A stretch of 64,000 bases of DNA from Streptomyces sp. TLI_053. GTDB taxonomy: Bacteria > Actinomycetota > Actinomycetes > Streptomycetales > Streptomycetaceae. The translations under genes were made by a program, and so were the position numbers. Shown in pieces: positions 42,006 through 50,411 of this stretch. The DNA lies in contig NZ_LT629775.1 of NCBI RefSeq assembly GCF_900105395.1, positions 186,001-250,000 of the forward strand. The letters run 5' to 3'. How positions within the stretch are numbered: the first letter of the stretch is position 1; every line of letters begins with the position of its first letter. The notes below the pieces were generated by a model. It ran no database searches. It had not been told where the DNA came from and worked only from the letters and a program-made list of their open reading frames with translations.

Positions 42006-43595
42006 GTGAGTCAGGGTCGCACCGGTACGCCGGGTCACAGGAGCACCGCTACGAGGAGGGCGCCCGCCACCGGGCGCCGCAGGGCCGTCCGCATCGCCGC
42101 GGCCACCGCCGTCACGGCGCTGCCGATTGCCGTCGTGCTGTCGTCGGTGGGTACGGCCGCGCCGCTGGCCGCGCCGCTGGGCGCCTGTACCGGGCCGGAC
42201 TGCCCGGCGACCTGGCCGGAGCTCACCAACGGCGACTTCACCGGCCAGGACGCCAGCATCAGCGTCTTCACCGGCGGCAACTTCACTGTCGACGGCAACG
42301 CGGCCGAGGCCGAGGGAAAGATCGTCACCCTCGGGAACCTGACCGTCAACAAGGCGGGCGCCGCAAACTACAGCATGGGCGTCGTCGACGTCGGCTCGCG
42401 CGTGGTGCCGCCGAACGGCAGCGACTTCGTCACCGTCGGCGGCACGATCGATGTGGTCATGGGCAACATGCTCTTCATCGGCGGCAGTGACTCGCACGGC
42501 ACGGCCTTCGGCAACCTGCGCCACGCGGGCACCGTCACCGGCACCGGCACCGGCACCGTCAGCATCGCCCCAACCGGCGAGTCCATCGCGGACCCGAACG
42601 CCGCCGCGCCCTACCAGAGCATGCTGACCCAGATCGAGGAAACCTCCGACTGCGTGGGAAAGGCTGCGGCTACCGGTGCGATGAGAGTCGTCGAGAGCAC
42701 CACCCCCCAAGGAACGGCCAACGAGGCTGCGGTCTTCACCGGTGACGGGACCAGCATGAAGCAGGTCTTCAATGTCTCGCAGAACCTCACCAGGGCCGAC
42801 GGCGGGCAGATCGGCCTGGTCTTCAACAACATCCCGGCCGGCGCCACCGTCGTGGTGAACATGCTCGGGGACAGCCCGATCATCAACACCTACACGGGCA
42901 CGGGCCTGGCGGGGGACCAGACCACCGACATGCGGTCGAAGCTGATGTACAACTTCCCGACCGCCACCAACGTCCAGCTCCTCGGCAGCTCCCAGTTCCA
43001 GGGCTCGGTGCTCGTGGGCAACCCGGGCGGCACGACGACCATCTCCATACCGGGCATGAACGGGCGCGTGTACCTCGCGGGCAACCTGATCCACACAGGG
43101 ACGGGCGGGTACGAGCTCCACAGCTACCCGTTCGACGGGGACCTGCCGGGCTGCACGCCGTCGTCGAGCCCCTCGCCCAGCTCCTCGCCTTCGTCGAGCC
43201 CGTCGTCCTCGCCGTCCTCCAGCCCCAGCTCCTCGCCTTCGTCGAGCCCGTCGTCCTCGCCGTCCTCCAGCCCCAGCTCCTCGCCTTCGTCGAGCCCGTC
43301 GTCCTCGCCGTCCTCCAGCCCCAGCTCCTCGCCTTCGTCGAGCCCGTCGTCCTCGCCCGATCCGTCCTCCTCGCCGACGCCGGCCACTTCCGAGCCGAGC
43401 TCCTCGGGTGCTGGCGGGGCCACGCCGAGCACCGGCGCGGACCCGACCAGTGCCCAGTCCGGCGGCGGCCAGTTGCCTCACACTGGCGCGGACGGAAGCT
43501 CGCTGGTCTTCGGCCTGGCGGGTCTCGTCCTGGTCGGTCTCGGTGCTGTCATCGCCGTGTTCGCCGCCAGGCACCGTCGTGGTCGGACCGGCTGA
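42006..43595 (+). CDS. Choice-of-anchor A surface protein with Ser/Pro linker and LPxTG sortase signal
   Basis: The GTG at 42006 follows AAGGAG at 41989 and opens a twin-basic signal peptide (GRRRAVRIAAATAVTALPIA). The 529-aa protein has the choice-of-anchor A domain at ~65-370: ELTNGDFTGQDASISVFTGG, KIVTLGNLTVNKAGAANYSM, then FNNIPAGATVVVNMLGDSPI and FQGSVLVGNPGG near 330. A ~75-residue Ser/Pro linker follows, encoded by 48-bp tandem repeats. It ends with the sortase motif LPHTG, a membrane helix LVFGLAGLVLVGLGAVIAVF and an Arg-rich tail. It should be covalently attached to the cell wall by a sortase. The role is probably adhesion or cell-surface organisation. Confidence 0.92.
   Translation: MSQGRTGTPGHRSTATRRAPATGRRRAVRIAAATAVTALPIAVVLSSVGTAAPLAAPLGACTGPDCPATWPELTNGDFTGQDASISVFTGGNFTVDGNAAEAEGKIVTLGNLTVNKAGAANYSMGVVDVGSRVVPPNGSDFVTVGGTIDVVMGNMLFIGGSDSHGTAFGNLRHAGTVTGTGTGTVSIAPTGESIADPNAAAPYQSMLTQIEETSDCVGKAAATGAMRVVESTTPQGTANEAAVFTGDGTSMKQVFNVSQNLTRADGGQIGLVFNNIPAGATVVVNMLGDSPIINTYTGTGLAGDQTTDMRSKLMYNFPTATNVQLLGSSQFQGSVLVGNPGGTTTISIPGMNGRVYLAGNLIHTGTGGYELHSYPFDGDLPGCTPSSSPSPSSSPSSSPSSSPSSSPSSSPSSSPSSSPSSSPSSSPSSSPSSSPSSSPSSSPSSSPSSSPDPSSSPTPATSEPSSSGAGGATPSTGADPTSAQSGGGQLPHTGADGSSLVFGLAGLVLVGLGAVIAVFAARHRRGRTG
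43179..43357 (+). repeat. 48-bp tandem repeats encoding the Ser/Pro linker
   Basis: Units start at 43179, 43227, 43275 and 43323 with AGCTCCTCGCCTTCGTCGAG and are identical by eye. The fourth is truncated before the CCCGATCC junction. They encode the S-S-P wall-spanning linker, and copy number is likely variable between strains. Confidence 0.9.
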
Positions 43596-43623
43596 CAGCC
43601 CGCGTATGTGGAGCACTACCTCG

Positions 43624-43662
43624 AAGGGGGTAGCCGGTGGTCATAGCCCCGGCCGCCCCCTT
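43624..43662 (+). terminator. Terminator after the surface protein gene
   Basis: AAGGGGG (43624-43630) pairs with CCCCCTT (43656-43662), and GCCGG (43633-43637) pairs with CCGGC (43649-43653) inside. A short T run follows. It lies 28 bases past the stop. Confidence 0.6.
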
Positions 43663-43920
43663 TGGTCCCTGTTCCGGCAGTGCCGTGTCCCCCGGCCGTT
43701 GTGTCGCGTTGGTCGACGGATCAGCTGGGAGTTGTGCTGGCATTTGAGACGACCGCGTTGCCCTGGGCGCTCATCAACTGCACGAGATCCTGACCGGGAT
43801 CGACCCCGTTCTTCGCTCCGCATAGCCCACAGCGCATCGTGATCTGGCTCCGCGCGGATCGCCAGGACAAGTGCCCATCCCGGCTCGAACAGGTGGCGAC
43901 TTGTCACACCGGGCAGTGAG

Positions 43921-44009
43921 GTCCTCCCCGCGCCCGCGGGGTCAGCCGCTCGCTGAGCAGTGGGGCGTTGCCACCAAGACGTCCTCCCCGCGCAGGCGGG
44001 GGTCAGCCG
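43921..44009 (+). CRISPR. Orphan type I-E CRISPR remnant (two repeats, one spacer)
   Basis: Repeats 43921-43948 (28 bases) and 43981-44009 (29 bases) of type GTCCTCCCCGCG-NN-GCGGGGGTCAGCCG flank a 32-base spacer (43949-43980). The repeat is the same type as at 36487-36635, 7.4 kb away. No cas gene is visible. The remaining 43663-44392 intergenic sequence shows no gene I can support. Confidence 0.8.
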
Positions 44010-44392
44010 AACCAGGACGGTAGGTGCCCGGGTGAGTGGCAAGGCGGGCTGCGGGGCCGGGCGCGGGTTGGTGGTGCCCACCGGTGATGGCCCGGGGTGT
44101 GCGTCTCGAGGCCGGGCGGGCACCACCGGCAGCGTAGCGGCGTGGGCTCGAAAGGGGCGGTACGCCGGTGCGGAGTGTCGCGGAGGCGGGTGGGTGTCCG
44201 GCTCGCCCTGCGGCCCGGCGCAGCGGCCTGCAGAGCAGGGGGCGGGGCGGGGCGTGTGGGTCGGCAGTGGCGTCCTCCCGCAGGGGTGTCGGTCGGTTCG
44301 TCGGCGGATTTCGCCTCCGCTGGCCCGGGTGGTGGCCGATGATGGGGCCTGCGGGGTTGTGGGGCGGCCCGGGCCGGGGAAAGGGGTCGTGT

Positions 44393-44779
44393 GTGGAGTT
44401 GACCGGTACGGGTCTGCGCGGCTCGCCGTGGCCGGAGCTGCTGCCCGACCGACGCCCCGTCCTGGTCGTGCCCGCCATGGCCGGGCCTGCGGTTCTGTCC
44501 GGGGAGGGGTGGACGGCGCACGTCCCCGGGTGCGACCCCGCCCCCGGGTGGTCCGCCGTCCTCGACGGGCAGCAGCTGGCCGTGCACCGGCCCGGTGGGC
44601 GCCCCTGGTACGAGGGTCCTGTCGCCGCCGGGCGTCAGTGGCAGCGCGCGCTCCGCGCGCACCGCACCCTGCTGCTGGTCACCGGGCCGTTCGCCGGTGT
44701 CCTCGACTTCAGGGCCGCCGCCGCCACCGGCCGGCTGCTGCTCCTGACGGTTGCCGCTCGCCTCACCGACCCACCGTGA
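44393..44779 (+). CDS. Hypothetical protein (128 aa)
   Basis: The GTG at 44393 is preceded by GAAAGGGG, so I favour it over earlier in-frame starts. The product reads LTGTGLRGSPWPELLPDRRP, VLVVPAMAGPAVLSGEGWTA, then a Trp-containing middle GWSAVLDGQQLAVHRPGGRP and a final GRLLLLTVAARL. High third-position G/C supports coding. There is no signal peptide or catalytic motif. I do not recognise a family. The GW and GDG-type turns suggest a small beta-rich fold. It is the first of two short same-strand genes of unknown role. Confidence 0.5.
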   Translation: MELTGTGLRGSPWPELLPDRRPVLVVPAMAGPAVLSGEGWTAHVPGCDPAPGWSAVLDGQQLAVHRPGGRPWYEGPVAAGRQWQRALRAHRTLLLVTGPFAGVLDFRAAAATGRLLLLTVAARLTDPP

Positions 44780-45060
44780 CCCGTCGTCCGCCCCGGGGAC
44801 GTACCGACCCGCTCCTGCGGTGGAGGTGGACCGCCCGATCGTGCGGGTCGATGGTGCCGATGACCGCGAAGGCGGCCTCCGCGACCGTGGCGCCGACGAG
44901 CACGTGGCCGCCACGGGCCGGCCGTTCGGCCGGGACGGCGACATTGTCGAGGACCGGTCGCCCGGTGCCGGTGACCGGCCCGCCGGGGGATCCCGATCGC
45001 GACGTCGGGTCGCGCGGGAGGTCCTGGCGGAGCCATCGGGCTCTCGGTGCTACAGCTGCC

Positions 45061-45339
45061 GTGACGGCTCCCTTCACGATCCACTACCCCGGGTTCCTGC
45101 GACTCGCGGGCCTGCTGGACCCGGCGGTGCCGGCAGCCGGCACGATGTCGACAGGGGATGCGGGCGAGTGGGAGCTGGCCGTCGGGGCTCTCGCCGGCCA
45201 GCTCTCCGAGTACCACACACCGCTGCCGGGCGCGGACCGGACAGCCGTCCTGGGCCTGGCCGAGGCGTTCGGCGCGTCGGCCAGGGCCGGGGCGGCGCTC
45301 CGCTGGTGCCCCGACCCGCGGGCGGACACCGAACAGTAG
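45061..45339 (+). CDS. Hypothetical protein (92 aa)
   Basis: The GTG at 45061 begins the only stretch of this long open frame that shows normal codon bias. No strong binding site is seen. The 92-aa product contains FTIHYPGFLRLAGLLDPAVP, then EWELAVGALAGQLSEYHTPL and LGLAEAFGASARAGAALRWC, a helical soluble protein. No family is recognised. It may be a truncated piece of a longer gene, because 44780-45060 has no clear continuation. Confidence 0.4.
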   Translation: MTAPFTIHYPGFLRLAGLLDPAVPAAGTMSTGDAGEWELAVGALAGQLSEYHTPLPGADRTAVLGLAEAFGASARAGAALRWCPDPRADTEQ

Positions 45340-45734
45340 TGGGAGGTCGAGGACTCACCCCGGGCCGCGACCGCGCCGCCTCGCCGACAAGTGGCGGATG
45401 CTCCCGGGCGGCTCTGCTCCGGCAATCCCCCGCGCTCCCAGCCGACACCCCGCACACCCACCGGCCCGACCACCGGCGTCCGAGGCGCGATCACCGGCGT
45501 CCGAGGCGCGATCACCGCTGGTGGAGGACCACCGTCCAGATCGCAGAAAACCCTTCGTCGACGGGGGCTGAATCCGGTCATGTTCAGACCGCCGACGATG
45601 AGACACGGTGAGACAGCCTGGGACCCCCGCGGACAACCACGAACCTCCACGGACAGCGAACGGGCCTGGCCGAACCCGGGCGTGCCAGGAGCAGTTGTCG
45701 TTTCGTCAGGGCCAGGTCGCGCCACACTTCCAGC
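45340..45734. other. Intergenic region with a short tandem repeat
   Basis: No gene is supported. A 21-base unit ACCGGCGTCCGAGGCGCGATC occurs twice in tandem and starts a third time near 45473-45520. Confidence 0.5.
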
Positions 45735-46229
45735 ATGCCGAGCTTTCACGACAGGAAGGTGATCGGTGACGCCCATGAGCGACGCGTCACCGAGGAACTC
45801 AACCACCGCGGCTGGGATGTCAGTCCCTGGGGCCAAGGAGTCATGGGCGAGCCCGTGCGCCTGGCCCTCCGCAGCACCGACAGTTTCCTTCGCTGGACCC
45901 CCGACCTCATCGCGGCCCGTGACAGGCAGGTCGTCTTGATCGACTGCAAGAGCCGGATGACCAGCCGGACCAGCAGTCGGCACGCCATCGAGAACGCCGC
46001 CGTCACCGCCCATCTCCAGCTCGTCGCCTGGACCCGCCTGCCGCTGTACTACGCCTTCGACAACCTCGACCTCCTCACCCCCAGCGACGCCCTCGGCACG
46101 GGTATCCACGGGCCGCGAACCACCGCAGGTTCCGGCGCGCCCTACCTCCTCGTCCCATCCGACCGCGCCCTCGCCTTCGACCAGGTCTTCGGCCCGTCCC
46201 TCCACATCGAGCTCTCTGATGCGGTCTGA
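45735..46229 (+). CDS. PD-(D/E)XK nuclease-like protein
   Basis: The ATG at 45735 starts a 164-aa protein. The motif WTPDLIAARDRQVVLIDCKS near 55-74 supplies the P-D ... D-x-K arrangement of the PD-(D/E)XK fold. A conserved helix HERRVTEELNHRGWDVSPWG near 14-33 precedes it with a Glu in the right place. The C-terminal half is beta/alpha (HLQLVAWTRLPLYYAFDNLD, YLLVPSDRALAFDQVFG). This build is common for Holliday-junction-resolvase-like or restriction-like proteins encoded by actinomycete integrative elements and phages. The target cannot be told. It is a stand-alone gene with AT-moderate upstream sequence, and seems intact. Confidence 0.65.
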   Translation: MPSFHDRKVIGDAHERRVTEELNHRGWDVSPWGQGVMGEPVRLALRSTDSFLRWTPDLIAARDRQVVLIDCKSRMTSRTSSRHAIENAAVTAHLQLVAWTRLPLYYAFDNLDLLTPSDALGTGIHGPRTTAGSGAPYLLVPSDRALAFDQVFGPSLHIELSDAV

Positions 46230-46375
46230 GCCCACACCAGCCACTGTCCGCCGTCTGACTCGCCCGGCCTTTCCCACGACTCTCCCGGACTGTCAAAACA
46301 CAGTGGGATGCCCACAGGTCAGCAGGCCGGGCAACCGGAATGCCATCAGCGGATCACTGCCCCGAAGTTGCGGGG

Positions 46376-47030
46376 TCATGGCTGATCCGCGTTCTCCTCG
46401 TCACTTGGTCCCTGTTCCGTGAGACTGGCTCCCCGGTACTCGGTATGGTTCCGGTCGACGCATCCCGCGACGCGGAGGGGAGCGGGGTGGCGGGTTCGGG
46501 AGTCCCAGACCAAGGACTGGTGACATAGGGCGGCAGCGAGCGCGGCGAGGTTCTCGGCCGGGTACGGTCCAGGCTCGGGGACGGTGATCTGGATGGCGGT
46601 GAAGCTGCTCCAGTCCTTAGCCAGAAGCGCAGTGCGCTGGTGCTCGGGGATGGTGAACCGCGTGTGCTGGGAGCCGTTGACGGAGGTCTGCCCGAATCCG
46701 TTGTAGGTCCGGGATGCCTGGGCCAGGTACCAGCTGGTGACACCGGTGGTGGTCGTGCGCTGGTGCAGCCAGTCGTCCGGTGTCGCGGGGCGGTGTGGGT
46801 CTCGGCGCCGGCCGTCGCAGTCGCTTCCACGTCCGGTAGCGCGATTCCAGACCCTGGAGGCGACCTTTCGGCTCACCCTCCGACTCCGGGCGGCCTGTAC
46901 CCACGCCTGCAGGTCCGCGGGCGTGGCGGCCTGCCTGCCGTTCTCCGGCTTGGACACCTTCGAGGCCGTTCACCCCGACCTCGGTGCGCAGCTCGCGAAG
47001 TCGGACACCGAGAGAGAAGTGACAACGGCG
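46376..47030 (-). pseudogene. DUF5753-type HTH regulator relic joined to an unknown segment
   Basis: Leftward from about 47024 the sequence encodes SLGVRLRELRTEVGV in one frame, then after a frameshift KVSKPENGRQAATPADLQAW in another, the HTH of a DUF5753-type regulator. RLQGLESRYRTWKRL appears in the first frame again near 46830. The regulatory domain is missing. From about 46790 to 46376 an unrelated segment is open in the second frame: DDWLHQRTTTTGVTSWYLAQ, FGQTSVNGSQHTRFTIPEHQ and WSSFTAIQITVPEPGPYPAE. It looks like coding sequence but I do not recognise it. The whole is a rearranged relic. Confidence 0.6.
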
Positions 47031-47660
47031 CGAACCACGTGAACCGGCCGGGCCCGCAAGGTTTCGGCGGCTGACATCCGGCCAGTCTTGAGCCCCCTCC
47101 ATCTCCCGGTCGTCGTAGATCACCCGGCACCAGCAATCCAGCGCGCGGACCTGCACGTCGATCTCGCCGCGGCCGGCATCGTCCAGCTGCTCCGGCCTCC
47201 AGCTCCACCAGCGGAACAGGCGTGCGCAGGCCGCCTCGAACACCGGCAGCGACCACTCGCCCCACCCGTGGACGTCGCCGACGGTGTCCGCCATGGAGCG
47301 CAGGGAGCCGATGGTGCGCGGCATGGCGTCGTTGGTGGTGAGGTCGAAGCGTTGGACCCAGGAGGTGAGTTGTCGGTCGGGTGGGTTGATGTGGGTGCCG
47401 GCCGTTCCCCAGCGGTCGAGGATCTCGGTGCGGGTGCACGGCCGGGTGGTGTCGGCCGGTCGGGTGGTGGTGTCGTGGATCAGGGCCTGCCTGCACAGGA
47501 GCTGTCCGGGGTGGTGCGGGTCGGGTTCCTGCCAGGAGAGCGTGACGGGCCGTGGCTGGGCGAGGACAGCGGAGTCCATCCTTTTCTGGACGGCGGTCAG
47601 CCCTCTGAGGTGGCGAGACGCCGTGCGCTCCCCGACTCCGGCCTGCGCCTGCTGCGTCAC
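46617..47660 (-). CDS. Hypothetical protein, C-terminus running into relic sequence
   Basis: The GTG at 47660 overlaps the stop of the gene before it (GTGA), so the two are coupled. The first ~205 residues look genuine: TASRHLRGLTAVQKRMDSAV, PVTLSWQEPDPHHPGQLLCR, TEILDRWGTAGTHINPPDRQ, then WSLPVFEAACARLFRWWSWR and VRALDCWCRVIYDDREMEGA. After about 47040 the frame reads through the HTH relic in a non-native frame, so the original C-terminus has probably been replaced. No family is recognised. The Trp-rich middle is distinctive. It belongs with the 47657-48355 gene to an imported pair. Confidence 0.55.
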   Translation of the reverse strand: MTQQAQAGVGERTASRHLRGLTAVQKRMDSAVLAQPRPVTLSWQEPDPHHPGQLLCRQALIHDTTTRPADTTRPCTRTEILDRWGTAGTHINPPDRQLTSWVQRFDLTTNDAMPRTIGSLRSMADTVGDVHGWGEWSLPVFEAACARLFRWWSWRPEQLDDAGRGEIDVQVRALDCWCRVIYDDREMEGAQDWPDVSRRNLAGPAGSRGSRRCHFSLGVRLRELRTEVGVNGLEGVQAGERQAGRHARGPAGVGTGRPESEGEPKGRLQGLESRYRTWKRLRRPAPRPTPPRDTGRLAAPAHDHHRCHQLVPGPGIPDLQRIRADLRQRLPAHAVHHPRAPAHCASG

Positions 47661-48355
47661 CGGTCCGAGGCGCCTGTTCGTTTCATCGCGACTGCGGCGA
47701 TCCCGGTGCCGGTGCCCTCGCCGCCGCCGTCCCCCTCGCCACTCTCGTCGCCGTCATCCCCATCGTCGTCCGTCTCCTCCGAAGAACGCCCGGATCTACC
47801 GGATCGGCCACCGAGGGGAGAATCGTCATCCAATTCAGGAAGACCTGACGGGGGAGTTTCGCTCACCGGAGATGGCGTATAGTTCAGCCACCCAACACCC
47901 CGCAGGACAAGAGCTTTGGAAAGGGCGTGAATGCTTGAGACGGTCGAATCCACTGCATCGATCGCCGCATCGATCGCCGGGATTCCACTCCTTGGAAGAT
48001 TTTTAATTTTCGATATATCGTCGGCCATCTGCCAGTCCGCCGCATGGCGGTCGTCGATCTGTTCGCCCTCCGGAAGGACCGTCGGCCCGATGGTGTAGCG
48101 GAAGTCATGCTGGGCCGCAGCGTTCATGGCCGCAGCAGACTGGGCCCATGCAGGGACTCCCGTGATGGCATTGGAGTAGAAAGATGCCTTCAGGGCCTTC
48201 GTCTGAGGGTCGTCGCCCTCCATGCTCAGCACTCGATTGCGAAGCTTGATGAAATCGGAGTTGGGGAGTCCGGCGATCCTCCTGTACTGATCGGGCGTGA
48301 AACGGGCAACGGGATTCGTCTCCGAGAACTTCTCGCCGTACACAAAGTCTGCCAT
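47657..48355 (-). CDS. Hypothetical protein of an imported lower-GC operon (232 aa)
   Basis: The ATG at 48355 is preceded by GGTGGAGAGC. The protein begins MADFVYGEKFSETNPVARFT and continues PDQYRRIAGLPNSDFIKLRN and TKALKASFYSNAITGVPAWA. A helical middle follows (IPAIDAAIDAVDSTVSSIHA), and a very acidic, Gly/Asp/Glu-rich low-complexity tail (residues ~185-225). The 47880-48400 DNA is clearly less GC-rich than the neighbours (for example ATTTTTAATTTTCGATATAT near 47999), a sign of transfer. No signal peptide is visible. The GxxAWAQSAAAMNAAAQHDF stretch could be an alpha-helical toxin or structural domain. The function is unknown. Confidence 0.65.
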   Translation of the reverse strand: MADFVYGEKFSETNPVARFTPDQYRRIAGLPNSDFIKLRNRVLSMEGDDPQTKALKASFYSNAITGVPAWAQSAAAMNAAAQHDFRYTIGPTVLPEGEQIDDRHAADWQMADDISKIKNLPRSGIPAIDAAIDAVDSTVSSIHALSKALVLRGVGWLNYTPSPVSETPPSGLPELDDDSPLGGRSGRSGRSSEETDDDGDDGDESGEGDGGGEGTGTGIAAVAMKRTGASDR

Positions 48356-49337
48356 TGCTCTCCACCTGTGATTCGCTAGCGAATGATGACGAGGGCGCAG
48401 GATAATATCCTCCGGGCCGACCGTCGAAGGCGCGGCCACTTCCCGCAGAGGCAAAGATATCCGGCCAGGCAATGGGATTGAGTGGAGCTGTTTCGAAACT
48501 TACAAACTTCAAGGACAAGTTCACGCGAATTGTCATCCCGGGCAGTGAAAGCACTCGTTTCCCGACCTTCGGAAGCCCAGCAAACGCGCCGCGCGGGAGC
48601 CCGGCTCCGTCCAACGGGCGCGAAGCCCCTCAACCCGGGTGCCGACGGCCGCCGCCGTAGCCAGCCACGGCCGGCCTACTTGAGACTCACAGGATCGGCC
48701 CGACCACGAAGCGGATCCAGGTAGAGATGGCCCGCATGCGGACGTCATTCCACGCAGCCGGTCGGCGTGCCATCAGCTCCGCAGCCGGTTCAGGCAGCTA
48801 CGGCTCAACCAGTTCCACACTGCGTCCGACACGATCGACGGGCAGAACGATCTCGTCCCCACGGGCGGTCCAACAGGCAGACCGATCTACTGCCGCCCAG
48901 TGTCACGGTCACTGTTGGGGTCCTTCGCCCCGGCGCCGCTTCCAGCCTGGGCCCACGCTTGGGCCGAGCCGCCGGCGGTGTCCGACGGCCCCGCGTCATC
49001 CGCAGCCAGCCTGCCTGCGCGGCATCGCAGTACCTCTCCCGGCCAGGGCCAACTCGAGTGCATCGGGTGCCTCCCCGGCGACCACCAGCCCGGACAAGCT
49101 CCTGAAATGCCCCGACGATCATGGCTGCGTGCGGGCGGCGCCGGTGTCCGGTGGTGAAAGGAGTCGGCCTCCATGCCGCCCCTCCGCGCGGGGCGGACGT
49201 GTGGGATCACCGCCGCCGCGTTGTACGCTCTCGCGCCCGCAGGTTCCAACTCGGTTGCTCGTGAGTGTGGCTGTCTCGCTCACCGGCTAGGGAACGCGGC
49301 GGATCAACCGGACGGGCGGCCGAATTACCCGTCGGAC
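48356..49337. other. Intergenic region with a minus-strand coding relic
   Basis: No intact gene. On the minus strand, from about 48870 to the stop at 48685, a degraded frame reads DEIVLPVDRVGRSVELVEP, an in-frame stop, then LMARRPAAWNDVRMRAISTW and ends in VVGPIL, which looks like the tail of a lost gene. The 48870-49337 part shows nothing I can support. Confidence 0.35.
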
Positions 49338-49646
49338 ATGACGGATGCCGAATGGGGCCGTGGTCCGCGATGCGTTGCCGGTGCCGGGCCGGTTGGAGGG
49401 CCGGGGCGGGCAGCCGGAGGGCTAGTGCCACTGGCAGATGGTGGACGCGGTGCGCTACCTGGTCGCGGGCGGCATCGCCTGGCGGGCGATGCCTGCGGAC
49501 TTCCCCGCATGGGACCGCGTCCACGCGTTCTTCCGGCGCTGGCGGGACAGGGGTCTGTTCGGCGAGTTCCACGACCGGCTGCGCGACCGGGTCCGCAAGA
49601 CTGCCGGCGGCGACCGGGAGCAGACGGCGGGGATCGTCGACGCGCA
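49338..49646 (+). pseudogene. IS5-family transposase N-terminal fragment
   Basis: From ATG 49338 the frame begins MTDAEWG and then shifts near 49360. It resumes in another frame as WQMVDAVRYLVAGGIAWRAM, PADFPAWDRVHAFFRRWRDR and LFGEFHDRLRDRVRKTAGGD, the opening of IS112-like IS5 transposases. It ends abruptly at GIVDAQ (about 49646), where the first catalytic region should begin and a relic of an NLR-like gene takes over on the opposite strand. No downstream half is present nearby. Confidence 0.8.
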
Positions 49647-49975
49647 GGATCCGTTCGGCGTCGGTTGCGAGGCTCTGCCAGTGGGTCACGGCGACGCCGA
49701 ACTGGCCGGTGCTGTTCAGGCTGGTGCCCGCGGTGCACAGGACCGGGTGGCGGTGGAGGTGCCAGAGACGGTCGTCGGCGTGGGCAGCGAGGGTTTCGGT
49801 GTTGGCGCGCAGAACGACGGTCAGGTCGCGGGAAGTTGGGTGGGCGGGATGAATTCACGGGCAGCGCGGGCGGTGAGGGCGTGCAGGCGTACGGCGCGGT
49901 CGCCGTTGCGGGTGTCGTGGGTGATCAGGGCGTAGTGGTGGAGCAGGCACGGGACGGCGAGGGCCTGTTCGTCCC
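49647..49975 (-). pseudogene. Fragment of an NB-ARC-TPR protein related to the gene at 30782-33928
   Basis: Leftward, the minus strand encodes a run homologous to residues ~495-605 of the NLR-like protein: DTRNGDRAVRLHALTARAAR (compare DTHRAVRLHALTARAARE), a short deletion, LTVVLRANTETLAAHADDRL (compare DLTTVLRANTDTLSTHADDLL), and VTHWQSLATDAERILRVDDP (compare VTYWQHFAADAERLLGEDHP). Both ends are cut, by the IS5 fragment on one side and the dispersed repeat on the other. It shows that a second copy of this NLR type once existed here. Confidence 0.75.
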
Positions 49976-50190
49976 GTCACCTCCGCAACCGACCGGGAAC
50001 AGGAAGATCTTCGGCACACTCCGGGAGCGGGCGAGCCATTCTCTGGCCAATGGACCGCAAGATTTCCTGTTCCCCCGGGAAGGGCGGCGCATCATCCGAG
50101 GCAAGGCGGCCGGCCGCCGCAGCGGCCACCGGCACCGGCACCGGGTGTACGCGGGCCCGGGTCCACGCGGGCCCGGGCGCGGCACGACGA
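49972..50190 (+). repeat. Copy 2 of the ~200-bp dispersed direct repeat
   Basis: Same orientation and similar sequence to 15922-16121. The internal pair CAGGAAGATCTT / AAGATTTCCTG is kept, with the second arm at 50059-50069, so the potential stem is conserved although the loop differs. It lies between the NLR relic and the tectonin gene. Confidence 0.75.
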
Positions 50191-50411
50191 GCGTCCGAGC
50201 ACGGCCCCGGGAGGAACCGCCAGGGCCGTAGCCGGGCCGCCGCACTGCCGCCGGCAGAGACCGGGCAGCGCCGGCCCACGCACCACGTGTCGCTGCCAGG
50301 AAAGTTTGTCCGAAGAAACGGTGGAGGCCGTGGGGCGAGACGTGTCTGATGGTGTACCGACAAATGCCTGTCCGGTCCGGGCGGGCCGCGGACAGGCTGA
50401 GGGGGTACAGG

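Noticed and set aside
43179-43357. Minus-strand acidic frame across the Ser/Pro repeat region
   Set aside because: It is the mirror of the 48-bp coding repeats of the surface protein and has no start context.
45473-45520. 21-bp tandem repeats as a CRISPR or iteron array
   Set aside because: Units are directly adjacent with no spacers and only two to three copies. No replication gene is nearby.
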